From: Altererythrobacter sp. KTW20L
Lineage (GTDB): Bacteria > Pseudomonadota > Alphaproteobacteria > Sphingomonadales > Sphingomonadaceae
Direction: 5' to 3'
Length of the DNA stretch: 64,000 bases
Assembly (NCBI RefSeq): GCF_023501975.1
Contig: NZ_JAMFLH010000011.1
Coordinates: 99,280 to 163,279, forward strand
The first letter of the stretch is position 1. Each line of letters opens with the position of its first letter. Below are positions 1 through 10,227 of this stretch, in pieces. Under the pieces are notes generated by a model, which saw only the letters and a program-made list of their open reading frames with translations, made no database searches and was not told the origin of the DNA. The translations under genes were made by a program, and so were the position numbers.

Positions 1-378
1 CTGGTCGAGGCCGGGTGCCATGAAGCCGGTACAGCTTGCCACCACGATGTGGGTTACGTCCCCGAGGTCGGGCAGGCCCGCGATCGCCTGGAGGGCCAGC
101 GCCGGGGCTTCATCGGCATAGACCTTCATTCGCCGGGCAGTCGAAGCGTTTGCGGGCGTCGCGTAGAAACCTGCGGCTTCCATGCGACCGTGCTGTCCGT
201 CGAGTACGGTGTAGCGATGTGAAATCCCCGACCGATCGGCCATTCGCTCGAACAGCTTGCGCTGCCGGTCATCGGTGATCTGGGCTGCGGCCCACTGGCG
301 GTAATGGCCTTCAACCTCGCCAGCGGGCACAGCAGTGGAAATCGCTTCAATGCGCGCTGCTGGGGCGGAGGACTTCAT
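1..378 (-). CDS. Type III polyketide synthase (chalcone synthase-like), N-terminal part; cut by window edge
   Basis: Reading leftward from the ATG at 376-378, 126 codons are visible before the window ends. Residues 113-126 contain VASCTGFMAPGLDQ, the loop around the catalytic cysteine of type III polyketide synthases (Cys116 here). The upstream part also fits the family: an opening that places AISTAVP near residue 11 and the segment RMADRSGISHRYTVLD. These homodimeric enzymes condense malonyl-CoA onto an acyl-CoA starter to give pyrones, resorcinols or chalcones. Bacterial ones often make alkylresorcinol or alkylpyrone lipids, but the substrate cannot be read from this fragment. The His and Asn of the catalytic triad lie outside the window. 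Confidence 0.88.
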   Translation of the reverse strand, partial: MKSSAPAARIEAISTAVPAGEVEGHYRQWAAAQITDDRQRKLFERMADRSGISHRYTVLDGQHGRMEAAGFYATPANASTARRMKVYADEAPALALQAIAGLPDLGDVTHIVVASCTGFMAPGLDQ

Positions 379-490
379 GGGTTGGACGGGTAATCCTTCT
401 GCCGACACAATGTTCCGCCGGATTGCGCCGACCTGCCACATTGTTCGACCGGAGGATACACGGGCGAACGGTCCCTGTGCGCGCGCCGTC

Positions 491-520
491 AAACAAAAAC
501 CCGCCGCAGATGCGACGGGT
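491..520 (-). terminator. Rho-independent terminator of tRNA-Val
   Basis: Bases 499-520 form a hairpin with 8 paired bases per arm, one mismatch and a four-base loop. On the minus strand it is followed by a run of T (495-498) and further T-rich sequence. It lies just downstream of the minus-strand tRNA-Val gene, so it most likely ends that transcript before the polyketide synthase gene. Confidence 0.7.
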
Positions 521-538
521 CCATGCTTGTTCAGGGAA

Positions 539-613
539 TGGTGGGCGTAGCAAGGATTGAACTTGCGACCCCTACGATGTCAACATAGTGCTCTACCACT
601 GAGCTATACGCCC
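539..613 (-). tRNA. tRNA-Val (anticodon GAC)
   Basis: On the minus strand the sequence folds as a full cloverleaf: acceptor stem GGGCGTA pairing with TACGCCC, D arm with GCTC/GAGC, anticodon stem CTATG/CGTAG around the loop TTGACAT (anticodon GAC, valine GTC codons), and T arm with GTTCAATCC. The discriminator base is A and the CCA end is encoded in the DNA (539-541). It is a single tRNA followed by its own terminator. Confidence 0.95.
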
Positions 614-684
614 GAGCCATTCCTGATGCCTCCAAGCGGGGGCAAGGCGGGCCAGATAGCGCCGCCTTTGGCCACTTGCAAGGC

Positions 685-1059
685 CTACATGCTCAACGCA
701 GTCGCATCCTCGAACATGCGCTCTATTTCAAGCACCAGATCCTTCAGGTGGAACGGCTTGGACAGCATCTTGGCATGCGGCGCTTCGCGGCTGGCTTTCA
801 GGGTAACGGCCGCAAATCCGGTGATGAACATCACCTTGGTCGACGGGCTGATCTCGTTGCAATGCTGGGCCAGTTCGATTCCGTCCATGACCGGCATGAC
901 GATATCGGACAGCAGCAGGTCGAAGATTTCGGTTTGCAGATGGGGCAGGGCATCCTCGCCGCTACCGACCGCCACGACCGAATATCCTGCGTTTTCCAAT
1001 GCGCGCGAGATATAGCCGCGCATGGCCTGGTCGTCTTCGGCCAGCAGGATTCGGATCAT
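685..1059 (-). CDS. cpdR: Single-domain response regulator, CpdR-like
   Basis: This 124-residue protein is a lone receiver domain without an output domain. The acidic pocket is at Asp9/Asp10, the phosphoacceptor is Asp52 (LLLSDIVMPVMDG), the switch threonine is Thr80 in FITGFAAV and the conserved lysine is Lys101 in LSKPFHLKDLV. FITGFAAV and SKPFHLKDLV are typical of CpdR. In Caulobacter, CpdR is phosphorylated through the CckA-ChpT relay. In its unphosphorylated form it primes the ClpXP protease for CtrA and PdeA degradation, linking phosphorelay state to the cell cycle. It is divergent from the N-formylglutamate amidohydrolase gene. Assignment rests on family resemblance. Confidence 0.88.
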   Translation of the reverse strand: MIRILLAEDDQAMRGYISRALENAGYSVVAVGSGEDALPHLQTEIFDLLLSDIVMPVMDGIELAQHCNEISPSTKVMFITGFAAVTLKASREAPHAKMLSKPFHLKDLVLEIERMFEDATALSM

Positions 1060-1189
1060 GATATGCTCCCTGATTTGTGCGATCCCGGCCTAGACCACAA
1101 AGGCGTTAAATTCCTGTGCCGATTTCCAGGTGACCAAGTTTGGAACAGGAGATTTTGACTTCGTGCATCCGGCAGGCCAGCAATGCCAT

Positions 1190-2146
1190 ATGGTTGATGT
1201 GATCGCGGAAAATTGTGAACCGAGTCGCGACCAGGTGGGGGTTCCCTGCGGTCTGTTACCTGGCGATCCGGGGCTGCCCGCCTTCGAGCTGGTGCAGCGC
1301 CGTCCATCGCCAATCCCCGTGCTGATTGCCGTGCCGCATGCCGGTCGCAGCTATCCGGCCGATCTCCTTGCCGCGATGCGCAACCCGCAGGACGCCTGCA
1401 TCCGGCTGGAGGATCGCTTTGCCGATATGGTGGCCCGTCAGGTGGGGCAGCAGACCGGCGCGGCACTGCTCGTCGCCCACGCCCCGCGTGCCATGATCGA
1501 TCTCAACCGCGCCCCTGAAGACATGGACTGGGACATGGTCGCGGGTCCCTCTCCGCGAGGAGTATCCCGTTTTGCAGCCGGGAGAAGGGCGCGCAGCGGA
1601 CTTGGCCTGGTGCCTCGCCGCTTGCCAGCGCTGGGCGAATTGTGGCGCGAACGCATGTCGCCCGACACGCTCGAAGCCCGCCTTGAACTGGTGCACCGTC
1701 CCTATCACGCCACCCTCGGGCAGGTGCTGGAAAGCCTGCGCGACCGCTGGGGCAGTGCCGTGCTGGTGGACCTCCACTCGATGCCGCCGCTGGGCCTGAA
1801 GACCGGCAGCGATCCATCAGCCGATTTCGTGGTGGGGGACCGCTATGGTTCGTCCTGCGCCGCACACCTCAGTGCGGCCGCGATCGACTATCTGGGGCAG
1901 GCCGGCTGGCGGGCGGCGCACAACCGCCCCTATGCCGGGGGCTATGTGCTCGACCGGCATTCGGCACCCCAGCGAGGCATCCATGCCGTGCAACTGGAGA
2001 TGTGCCGCGCGACCTATCTCGATGCAGCGCTCAGGCAGCCGGGTGACGGGCTGGACCTTGTGGTCGATGCTGTCGCCGGGCTGGTCCGGCACCTGGCGGG
2101 CGAGCTCTCCACGGGGTGGAAGTACCTGCCGCAGGCTGCCGAATAG
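1190..2146 (+). CDS. N-formylglutamate amidohydrolase family protein
   Basis: The conserved core begins with VLIAVPHAGRSYP and continues through IRLEDRFAD and MIDLNRAPEDMDWD to VLVDLHSMPP and HSAPQRGIHAVQLEM, the zinc-hydrolase pattern of the N-formylglutamate amidohydrolase (HutG) family, which releases formate and glutamate. No other histidine degradation genes are nearby, so the physiological substrate is uncertain. An ATG at 1190 is preferred; an upstream GTG at 1130 in frame would add 20 residues that do not look conserved. Around residues 120-135 there is an insert-like stretch (GPSPRGVSRFAAGRRA) encoded by a purine/pyrimidine palindrome at about 1549-1594, absent from the family as I know it. 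Confidence 0.82.
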   Translation: MVDVIAENCEPSRDQVGVPCGLLPGDPGLPAFELVQRRPSPIPVLIAVPHAGRSYPADLLAAMRNPQDACIRLEDRFADMVARQVGQQTGAALLVAHAPRAMIDLNRAPEDMDWDMVAGPSPRGVSRFAAGRRARSGLGLVPRRLPALGELWRERMSPDTLEARLELVHRPYHATLGQVLESLRDRWGSAVLVDLHSMPPLGLKTGSDPSADFVVGDRYGSSCAAHLSAAAIDYLGQAGWRAAHNRPYAGGYVLDRHSAPQRGIHAVQLEMCRATYLDAALRQPGDGLDLVVDAVAGLVRHLAGELSTGWKYLPQAAE

Positions 2147-2164
2147 CATTTCGCTTTTCTCATG

Positions 2165-2197
2165 AAAAAACCGCCTCGTGCAAAAAGCACGAGGCGG
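2165..2197 (-). terminator. Strong Rho-independent terminator
   Basis: An 11 bp perfect stem (2171-2181 with 2187-2197) closes a five-base loop and, read on the minus strand, is followed directly by six T (2165-2170). It lies between the convergent amidohydrolase and SapC genes and ends leftward transcription from the SapC gene. Confidence 0.8.
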
Positions 2198-2323
2198 CCA
2201 AGGTTCAGGGAGGAAGTGCGCCCCTTGGATCGAGACCCGCAGGGTACACCTTCCCGGGCAGACCATGAGGGGAGTCTGCTCGGGCAGAAACAACATAGGA
2301 TCAGTATTTGCCGTTTCAAGAAC

Positions 2324-2355
2324 AAACGGCGCCGACCGCAAGGTCGACGCCGTTT
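2324..2355 (-). terminator. Second hairpin downstream of SapC gene
   Basis: A GC-rich stem of about 13 pairs with one mismatch and a GCAA tetraloop lies 26 bp past the SapC stop codon. On the minus strand it is followed by TTTGTTCTT. It probably acts as the first of two tandem terminators, but the T tract is weak. Confidence 0.5.
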
Positions 2356-2380
2356 GGTACCCGGAACGGGGGAAAAGGTG

Positions 2381-3178
2381 TCAGGCCTGGCCCGCTACCG
2401 ATTCGAATTCCGAGGCTGACAGCGGGCCCTTGCCCTGCATCGTCTGGCGGCCAAAAATCTGGCGCAGCAGATCGAGTGAAAGCAGGTGGGCATAGATCAG
2501 GGGCAACAGCCCGCTCTCGTTCCACTTGCGCAGCTGGTCACCGCGCATTTCGCGCAGCTTTTCCTGATTGATCATCTTGAAGCCACGGTAGATGAACGGC
2601 TGGCCGTTGCCATCCTGACGGTTGATCGCCACTTCGCCGTCCATCAGCAGGTCGGCCTTGACGATCTCGTCCATGAAGGCGCGGGTCTTGAGGCCGGCTT
2701 CCTCGAACTTCTGGCAGAAATTCAGCAGTTCCTGCGTAGCCTGGGTCGGCTGCTTGTCGGCGTCGAACAGGTCACGCCCATCTTCGAAATCGCCAACCAG
2801 TCCGCTGGTAGGGTCAAAACAGAGCGACAGGTCGTCGGTGTTCTGCTGCAGCTTGACCAGCATAAAGGGGTAGCGGCGGATGTAGGCCGGGACATAGGGC
2901 GTACCGATCGGCGTGCCATCGGCTTCGAAAAACACGTTCACGCCTTCATTTAGGCCCATCAGCGCCAGCGGCACGGAATTCTCACCCGAAGAAAACACGA
3001 TCGGGAAATCGCGCTGCGCCTGGGGGAATTCCTCCACCGTCAGCGGGATCGCATTCTGGCTCGACACCCAGGCAGCCTTATCGACTGTCTTGGCCTTCCA
3101 GCCGAGGTGGTCCTGGCTGTTGAGCGGAATGAGGTCGTTGTACATCACGGGCAAACCGGGCTTCGGCGCGCTGGCCAT
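2381..3178 (-). CDS. SapC family protein
   Basis: The 265-residue protein has the layout of the SapC family, named after a Campylobacter S-layer-associated protein: an N-terminal YNDLIPLNSQDH segment, then QNAIPLTVEEFPQAQRDFPIVFSS, a central YVPAYIRRYPFML motif, LCFDPTSG and a C-terminal GFKMINQEKL region. There is no signal peptide or membrane segment, so it is probably cytoplasmic or exported by another route. In alphaproteobacteria these genes often accompany TonB-receptor or tryptophan-halogenase clusters, but no such partner is visible here. It is monocistronic, with tandem terminators downstream. The biochemical role is not established. Confidence 0.8.
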   Translation of the reverse strand: MASAPKPGLPVMYNDLIPLNSQDHLGWKAKTVDKAAWVSSQNAIPLTVEEFPQAQRDFPIVFSSGENSVPLALMGLNEGVNVFFEADGTPIGTPYVPAYIRRYPFMLVKLQQNTDDLSLCFDPTSGLVGDFEDGRDLFDADKQPTQATQELLNFCQKFEEAGLKTRAFMDEIVKADLLMDGEVAINRQDGNGQPFIYRGFKMINQEKLREMRGDQLRKWNESGLLPLIYAHLLSLDLLRQIFGRQTMQGKGPLSASEFESVAGQA

Positions 3179-3245
3179 CTTTCATCTCTCCGAAACTGAA
3201 ATTGTCCTCGCAGCCTTGAACCGGCCACGTTGCTGGGCGGGGGCT

Positions 3246-4694
3246 TTAGTGGGTGGCGGCCTCGGGCGCAAGCGGCACAAGTTTGCCCGGGTTCAGCAGT
3301 CCGTCGGGATCGAGCGCGCGCTTCACGCTGGCCATGATTGCCAGTTGCACCGGATCGCCCAGCCGGGCCAGTTCGTCGCGCTTCAACTGGCCGATGCCGT
3401 GCTCGGCGCTGATGGAGCCGCCCCAGCTGGTGACGAGGTCATGGACGTAGGTGGAAATCTCCTTGCCCTGGCCTGCTTCCCATTCGCCAGGCACGGCTGC
3501 GGCAGGCGCGAGTACATGGTAGTGGACATTGCCATCGCCCAGGTGGCCGAAGGCGACCGCCCGGGTGCCCGGGAAGCGCTCTTCGACTTGCGGCAGGGTC
3601 TCGGCCACGAAGTCGGCCATGGCGGCGACCGGTACCGAGATATCGTGCTGCATCGCTGGTCCCAAGGCGCGCTCAGCCGGGGCGATTTCGTCGCGCAGGG
3701 CCCAGAATTCCTCGGCCTGGGCCTCGTTCATCGCAATGGTGGCATCTGCCACCAGACCGGCAGCAAAGGCGCTTTCGAGCAGGCCCTGCGCCAAATCCGC
3801 CAGCCGGTCCACGCTGGCAGTATCCGCCACCAGCTCGATCAGCGCATTCCACTCGTGCGCCTCGGCTAGCGGTGCCCGCGAGCGTGGGCTGTGGGCCAGA
3901 ACTGCCTCGAGCGAGTGGCGCGGCATGACCTCGAACCCTTCAAGGGCATCGCCCGCCTCGGCCTCGGTATGGAGCAGCAGCTTGCGGGCATCCTGGATCG
4001 TCGGCAATCCTGCCCACAGCACGACCCGGTCTGCCAGCGCCGGCAGCAGGCGCAGCGTTGCGCCGGTGACAATGCCGAGCGTTCCTTCAGAGCCGATCAG
4101 CAACTGCTTGAGGTCAAACCCGCGGTTGTCCTTCTTGAGTGGCACCAGCGCATCGAATACCGATCCATCGGCCAGTACCGCTTCCAGCCCCAGCACCTGC
4201 GCGCGCATCGATCCGTGGCGCAGGACCTGGGTGCCACCGGCGTTGGTGGCAATCAGCCCGCCGATCGTGGCCGAGCCCTTGCCTCCAAGTGTCAGAGGGA
4301 AGCGCAGGCGATGCCGCTCGGCCTCCTCGTGCAGGGTCTGCAGGATCACCCCTGCCTCGCAGGTCACTTCGCGCGCTTGCGGGTCAAGCCGGACGATCCT
4401 GTTCATCCGCCTGAGCGAGAGGACCAGCGCATCCCCGCTCGGATCGGGCGTTGCGCCGCCCGACATGCCGCTGTTCCCGCCTTGTGGCACCATCGGTACA
4501 CCGTGGCGGGCGCACAGCTTTACCAGCGCCGATACCTCCGCCGTCGATGCCGGGGAAGCCATGCCCAGCGCCCGGCCGGTATAGCGCCCGCGCCAGTCGG
4601 TGAGCCAGGGATCGACCAGCTCGGGATCCTGGGTGAACCCGCGCGGCCCAAGGAGGTTGGCGGCTTCTTCGGTGAATGTTGACCTGTCGTTCAT
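3246..4694 (-). CDS. FAD-linked D-2-hydroxyacid dehydrogenase (D-2-hydroxyglutarate dehydrogenase-like)
   Basis: A vanillyl-alcohol-oxidase-fold flavoprotein of 482 residues. The N-terminal PP-loop-type FAD domain shows MVPQGGNSGMSGGATP, GKGSATIGGLIATNAGG and LIGSEGTLGIVTGATL. The C-terminal FAD-oxidase domain shows FGHLGDGNVHYHV and GSISAEHGIG, which carry the metal and substrate histidines. WLTDWRGRYTG near residue 30 and KKDNRGFDLKQLLIGSEG resemble D-2-hydroxyglutarate dehydrogenases more than glycolate oxidase GlcD. The predicted reaction is oxidation of a D-2-hydroxyacid (D-2-hydroxyglutarate or D-lactate) with electron transfer to an acceptor flavoprotein or quinone. No partner electron-carrier gene is adjacent. 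Confidence 0.85.
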   Translation of the reverse strand: MNDRSTFTEEAANLLGPRGFTQDPELVDPWLTDWRGRYTGRALGMASPASTAEVSALVKLCARHGVPMVPQGGNSGMSGGATPDPSGDALVLSLRRMNRIVRLDPQAREVTCEAGVILQTLHEEAERHRLRFPLTLGGKGSATIGGLIATNAGGTQVLRHGSMRAQVLGLEAVLADGSVFDALVPLKKDNRGFDLKQLLIGSEGTLGIVTGATLRLLPALADRVVLWAGLPTIQDARKLLLHTEAEAGDALEGFEVMPRHSLEAVLAHSPRSRAPLAEAHEWNALIELVADTASVDRLADLAQGLLESAFAAGLVADATIAMNEAQAEEFWALRDEIAPAERALGPAMQHDISVPVAAMADFVAETLPQVEERFPGTRAVAFGHLGDGNVHYHVLAPAAAVPGEWEAGQGKEISTYVHDLVTSWGGSISAEHGIGQLKRDELARLGDPVQLAIMASVKRALDPDGLLNPGKLVPLAPEAATH

Positions 4695-4812
4695 GGCGGC
4701 AACTCTTGCCAGCGGGCATGGCCGCTTGCAACGCGCAAACGGCTACCAAGCACTGCGCAGGTTAAGCCGCTATTCAACCATCCAGGCTATAGCCCGGACA
4801 GGCAGGGGTTTC

Positions 4813-5445
4813 ATGAGGGGGCCCGTGCGTAGAGTTCCGCCCAGAGCAATGTTTTTGACCAGACGCCTGATCCTGACCTGCGCTGCCGTTGCAGCCCTGA
4901 CCACCGCCCTGGCGGGGGAGGGGCCCTTGCGGGCGCAGGAGGGTGGGCGCGAGGTGCTGGTAAATGTCCAGCCCGAGCGCACCCCGGTCGATCTGGGACT
5001 GGACGGCATCGCCACTCCGCCGCTCCGCGTGCTCGAACAGGCCCGCCAGCCGCAGACCATGGGCCAGGTCCGCATTCGCGAGCGGGTGATCATCCGCGTG
5101 TCTCCCGGTTCGCCCGATACCCGTCAGCGGGTGCTGACCATGCAGGCCCAGCGCTCTGCTACCCCGGCCTTCCGCGAAGTGAACCATGACGACTGCGTGC
5201 GGGTAGAGAACATCGTGGGCGTTGACCCGACTGCCGACAACCGCCTGCTGCTGTTCATGGAGAACCGCAACGTCCTTGTTGCCGAGCTCGACAGGACCTG
5301 TTCTGCCCGGGCTTTCTATTCCGGCTTCTATGTGGATCGCAACGATGACGGGCGGCTTTGCGTGCGGCGTGACATGCTGCAATCGCGGGCCGGGGCTTCT
5401 TGCTCGGTGGAGAACCTGACGAGGCTGGTTTCGGCGGGAAACTGA
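4813..5445 (+). CDS. Exported protein of unknown function
   Basis: I do not recognise the family. The product has an N-terminal signal peptide: basic RRVPPRAMFLTRR, a hydrophobic core LILTCAAVAALTTALA and a likely cleavage near LRAQEG. The mature part (about 165 residues) is soluble and contains four cysteines in its second half (HDDCVRVENI, DRTCSARAFYSGFYVDRNDDG, LCVRRD, ASCSVEN), suggesting two disulfides in the periplasm. The ATG at 4813 follows an AGGGG sequence; the ATG at 4849 (MFLTRR) would give a cleaner signal peptide and is an alternative. Confidence 0.7.
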   Translation: MRGPVRRVPPRAMFLTRRLILTCAAVAALTTALAGEGPLRAQEGGREVLVNVQPERTPVDLGLDGIATPPLRVLEQARQPQTMGQVRIRERVIIRVSPGSPDTRQRVLTMQAQRSATPAFREVNHDDCVRVENIVGVDPTADNRLLLFMENRNVLVAELDRTCSARAFYSGFYVDRNDDGRLCVRRDMLQSRAGASCSVENLTRLVSAGN

Positions 5446-5620
5446 CCGCCGGACTGCACGGCGGGGCGGGCAATGGCTCGCCGGCCAGCCATCGGGGGCA
5501 ATTCCTTGACTTTTTCGCCTGGCAGTGCATAGGCCTGCCCTTGAGGCAGCACGCTTGCGTGCCAGCCCGACACCGCCTGTGGGAAACCCCGGGCCTCTTA
5601 TCCGGACACAAGCGCACCAT

Positions 5621-7087
<1,467 letters not shown>

Positions 7088-7320
7088 CCTACCCGCGAAA
7101 GTGACAGAAGTGACAGTGTGTCACTTTCATTTACCGGCCTAAATACCTGAAATTAAAGCCTGTTGTGCATCCGGGACAAGGTGACACTTGTCCGGGAGAC
7201 GTGCGCCTGCATCAAAGGCAGGACGTGTGACGACGACAATGGCAAAGAGCTGGCCCGGGCCTGCCCTGTCGCGCTGCCTGTAGGAAAGCGGAAACGCGCT
7301 TGCCCGGTCAGCAGGCACGA
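7088..7320. other. Intergenic region with two hairpins between rhlE and the uvrD-like gene
   Basis: This 233 bp gap separates convergent genes. It contains a 10 bp perfect inverted repeat (7097-7106 with 7119-7128) just after rhlE, whose loop holds a further AGTGACA copy, and a GC-rich hairpin with one bulge (7171-7195). Neither has a convincing T tract, so their role as terminators is uncertain. No coding potential is seen. Confidence 0.4.
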
Positions 7321-9627
7321 TCAATCCGCCAGCGTCACAAAGCTATCAATAACCCGCTTTACCCCACTGGTAACAAAGGCAATTTCAAGCTTGTTGCCTT
7401 CCTGCCCCAGCACTTCGCCATAGCCGAACTTGTCGTGGAACACGCGTGCGCCGACGGTAATGTCGGTGCGCGGTTTGGCGGCGAAGCTGGCGGCGCTGCG
7501 GGTGTTTTCCTTGACCCTCAGCTGCTTGGTCTCATAGCCGGTGGCCAGCGCGCGTTGCCAGCCGGGGCCGCGTGACGAGGACCGGTCGGGCCGGTCGCGC
7601 GAGACATGGGCGAAAGGGTCTTCGCTCTCGCTCCAGTTGGCGCGCCACAGGCTGGCCCCGCCGGTCATGCTGGTTTCCACCTCGATCGCATCGTCCGGCA
7701 GGTCTTCGACGAAACGGCTCGGGATCGAGCTGGTCCACTGGCCATAGATCCGCCGGTTGGCAGCATGGATGATGGTGCATCGCCGCCGCGCGCGGGTGAT
7801 CGCGACATAGGCGAGGCGGCGCTCCTCCTCCAGTGATGCCAAGCCGCCTTCGTCCAGCGCACGCTGGCTGGGGAACACGCCTTCCTCCCACCCGGGTAGG
7901 AAAACGTGGTTGAATTCCAGCCCCTTGGCGGCGTGCATGGTCATGATGGTGACCTTCTCGCCATCGTCGGCCCGCTCGTTGTCCATCACCAGTGATACGT
8001 GTTCGAGGAAATCGGCCATGGTGGCATAGTCTTCCATGGCGCGGGCCAGTTCGGTCAGGTTGTCGGCACGCCCGGCACTCTCCGCGCTGCGATCGGCCTT
8101 GAGCATGGCCTCATAGCCCGATTCTTCGATCACCCGCCGCAGCAGCTCGCTGGGCGTCACTTCCTCTGCCAGCTGCCGCCAGCGCCAGAAATCCCCCATC
8201 AGCGCCGCCACGGTGGAGCGGGCGCGGGCGGGCAGTTCGTCGCTGTCGGCCAGTTCCAGGGCCGCAGCGGCGAGCGGGATGCCCTGGGCCCGTGCGTGCT
8301 GGTACATCTTTTCCAACGTCTTGGCGCCAAGGGCGCGCTTTGGCTGGTTGTATATCCGCTCGAATGCCAGGTCGTCTGCCGGTTGGGCAATGACCCGCAA
8401 ATAGGCCAGGGCATCGCGGATTTCAGCGCGCTCGTAGAAGCGGAAGCCGCCGACGATGCGGTAATTGAGGCCGATCTGGATGAAGCGGTCCTCGAACTCG
8501 CGCGTCTGGTACTGGGCGCGTACAAGGATCGCCACCTGGTCGAGCGGCGCGCCTTCGCGCTCCAGCCGGGTGATCTCGTCACCCACGCGGCGCGCTTCCT
8601 CCGGCCCGTCCCACACGCCGATGACCCGCAGCTTCTCGCCGCCGCCGACTTCAGTCCACAGGGTCTTTCCGAGCCGCTGGCTGTTGGCAGCGATCAGTCC
8701 CGAAGCGGCTGCCAGGATCTGCGGGGTGGAGCGATAGTTCTGTTCCAGCCGGATGACCTTCGCGCCCGGAAAATCCTTTTCGAACCGCAGGATATTGGCC
8801 ACTTCTGCGCCGCGCCATGAATAGATCGACTGATCGTCATCTCCCACTACGCACAGGTTCTTGCGGCTTTGCGCCAGCAGCCGCAGCCACAGGTACTGGA
8901 CCGCGTTGGTATCCTGGTATTCGTCCACCATGATGTATTTGAAGCGCTGCTGGTACTGCTGCAGCACTTCGGGATGGTGGCGCAGCACGTTGAGCATGTG
9001 CAGCAGAAGGTCGCCAAAATCGCAGGCGTTCAAGGCCTTCAGCCGCGCCTGGTAGGCGGTGTACATCGCCTGGCCCTTGCCGTTGGCATAGCTTTCATTG
9101 TCGAGCGCGGTGAGATCCTGCGGCGAAAGGCCGCGGTTTTTCCACCCGTCGATGAGGCTTGCCAGCTGCCGCGCTGGCCAGCGCTTTTCATCGAGGTTCT
9201 GGTCGTTGATAAGCTGTTTCAGCAGGCGTAACTGATCATCCGTGTCGATGATCGTATAGTTGCTTTCCAGCCCGACCAATTCGGCATGGCGGCGCAGCAT
9301 CTTCGCGCAGATGGAGTGAAACGTGCCGAGCCACGGCATTCCCTCCACCGCATCGCCGATCAGGTCGCCCACGCGGTGCCGCATCTCGCGCGCCGCGCGG
9401 TTGGTGAAGGTGACGCAGAGGATCTCGCTCGGCCAGGCCAGCCGCTGGCGAATCAGGTGGGCGAGGCGGTGGGTGAGGGCGGCAGTCTTGCCGGTGCCCG
9501 CGCCTGCCAGCATCAGCACCGGTCCTTCGGTCGTCAGCACGGCCTCGCGCTGCGGATCGTTGAGGCGGGCAAGCCATTCGGGCACGTCGGCGTGGTTGCC
9601 GGAGGCAGGAAGGTGGGGCTGGTTCAC
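7321..9627 (-). CDS. uvrD: ATP-dependent 3'-5' DNA helicase, UvrD/PcrA type
   Basis: About 768 residues with the SF1A helicase motifs in order: LNDPQREAVL (Q motif), LAGAGTGKTAAL (Walker A), CVTFTNRAAREM, GTFHSICAKMLRRHA, VDEYQDTN, GDDDQSIYSWRGA, QNYRSTPQIL, TMHAAKGLEFNHVF and AYVAITRARRR. It unwinds DNA during nucleotide excision and mismatch repair and clears stalled complexes. The C-terminus has the small FGYGEVL module that in PcrA contacts RNA polymerase. A TTG at 9663 is an alternative start; the GTG at 9627 gives an N-terminus closer to the family. It follows rsmD on the same strand and may share its transcript. Confidence 0.92.
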   Translation of the reverse strand: MNQPHLPASGNHADVPEWLARLNDPQREAVLTTEGPVLMLAGAGTGKTAALTHRLAHLIRQRLAWPSEILCVTFTNRAAREMRHRVGDLIGDAVEGMPWLGTFHSICAKMLRRHAELVGLESNYTIIDTDDQLRLLKQLINDQNLDEKRWPARQLASLIDGWKNRGLSPQDLTALDNESYANGKGQAMYTAYQARLKALNACDFGDLLLHMLNVLRHHPEVLQQYQQRFKYIMVDEYQDTNAVQYLWLRLLAQSRKNLCVVGDDDQSIYSWRGAEVANILRFEKDFPGAKVIRLEQNYRSTPQILAAASGLIAANSQRLGKTLWTEVGGGEKLRVIGVWDGPEEARRVGDEITRLEREGAPLDQVAILVRAQYQTREFEDRFIQIGLNYRIVGGFRFYERAEIRDALAYLRVIAQPADDLAFERIYNQPKRALGAKTLEKMYQHARAQGIPLAAAALELADSDELPARARSTVAALMGDFWRWRQLAEEVTPSELLRRVIEESGYEAMLKADRSAESAGRADNLTELARAMEDYATMADFLEHVSLVMDNERADDGEKVTIMTMHAAKGLEFNHVFLPGWEEGVFPSQRALDEGGLASLEEERRLAYVAITRARRRCTIIHAANRRIYGQWTSSIPSRFVEDLPDDAIEVETSMTGGASLWRANWSESEDPFAHVSRDRPDRSSSRGPGWQRALATGYETKQLRVKENTRSAASFAAKPRTDITVGARVFHDKFGYGEVLGQEGNKLEIAFVTSGVKRVIDSFVTLAD

Positions 9628-9675
9628 CTGTGAACAACTAGGGAACGAATGGTCCGCGCGCAAGCGCAGGCGGAC

Positions 9676-10227
9676 CTATTCTGCCGCGTTGAGGCGCAAC
9701 AGGTTGAGCTTGGCCTTGCCCACCACACGCTCGGCATCCAGCGTGTAATCGCGCAGTTTCACGCTCTCCTTCGCGCTGGTTTCCAGCGAGATCCAGCTCG
9801 ACGGGCCGATCCAACCCAGCCGCGCCATCCGGTCGAGCGCGACGTGTCCGGCGCTGGTATCATAGGGCGGATCGAGCAGGATCAGGTCGAGCGGTTCCTT
9901 CGCCGGGCCAAGCGCCAGCACTGAAGACGCGCGCACATCGCACCGGGCCTGGGCCTGCAGGGCGGCGATGTTGGTTCGCAGGGCGCGAATCGCCGCGGCA
10001 TCCTGCTCCACGAACAGGCATGTGGCCGCGCCGCGTGACAAGGCTTCAAGGCCCAGCGCGCCTGACCCGGCAAACAGGTCGGCCACCTTGAGCCCTTCGA
10101 ACGTCCCGAGTCTGCTGACCAGCATGGAGAACAGTGTCTCTCGCACGCGGTCTGCCGTGGGGCGCGTGGCATCGCCCGGCGGGGTGCGCAGCTGGCGGCG
10201 CTTCCAGTCGCCCGCGATGATCCTCAT
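9676..10227 (-). CDS. rsmD: 16S rRNA (guanine(966)-N(2))-methyltransferase RsmD
   Basis: 183 residues from the ATG at 10227. It opens with MRIIAGDWKRRQLRTP, has the RsmD signature RPTADRVRETLFSML, the SAM-binding motif VADLFAGSGALGLEALSRGA, and the catalytic LLDPPY. It methylates G966 of 16S rRNA in the small subunit. The start overlaps the stop of the upstream rluB-like gene in an ATGA arrangement, so the two are translationally coupled in one operon. Confidence 0.92.
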   Translation of the reverse strand: MRIIAGDWKRRQLRTPPGDATRPTADRVRETLFSMLVSRLGTFEGLKVADLFAGSGALGLEALSRGAATCLFVEQDAAAIRALRTNIAALQAQARCDVRASSVLALGPAKEPLDLILLDPPYDTSAGHVALDRMARLGWIGPSSWISLETSAKESVKLRDYTLDAERVVGKAKLNLLRLNAAE

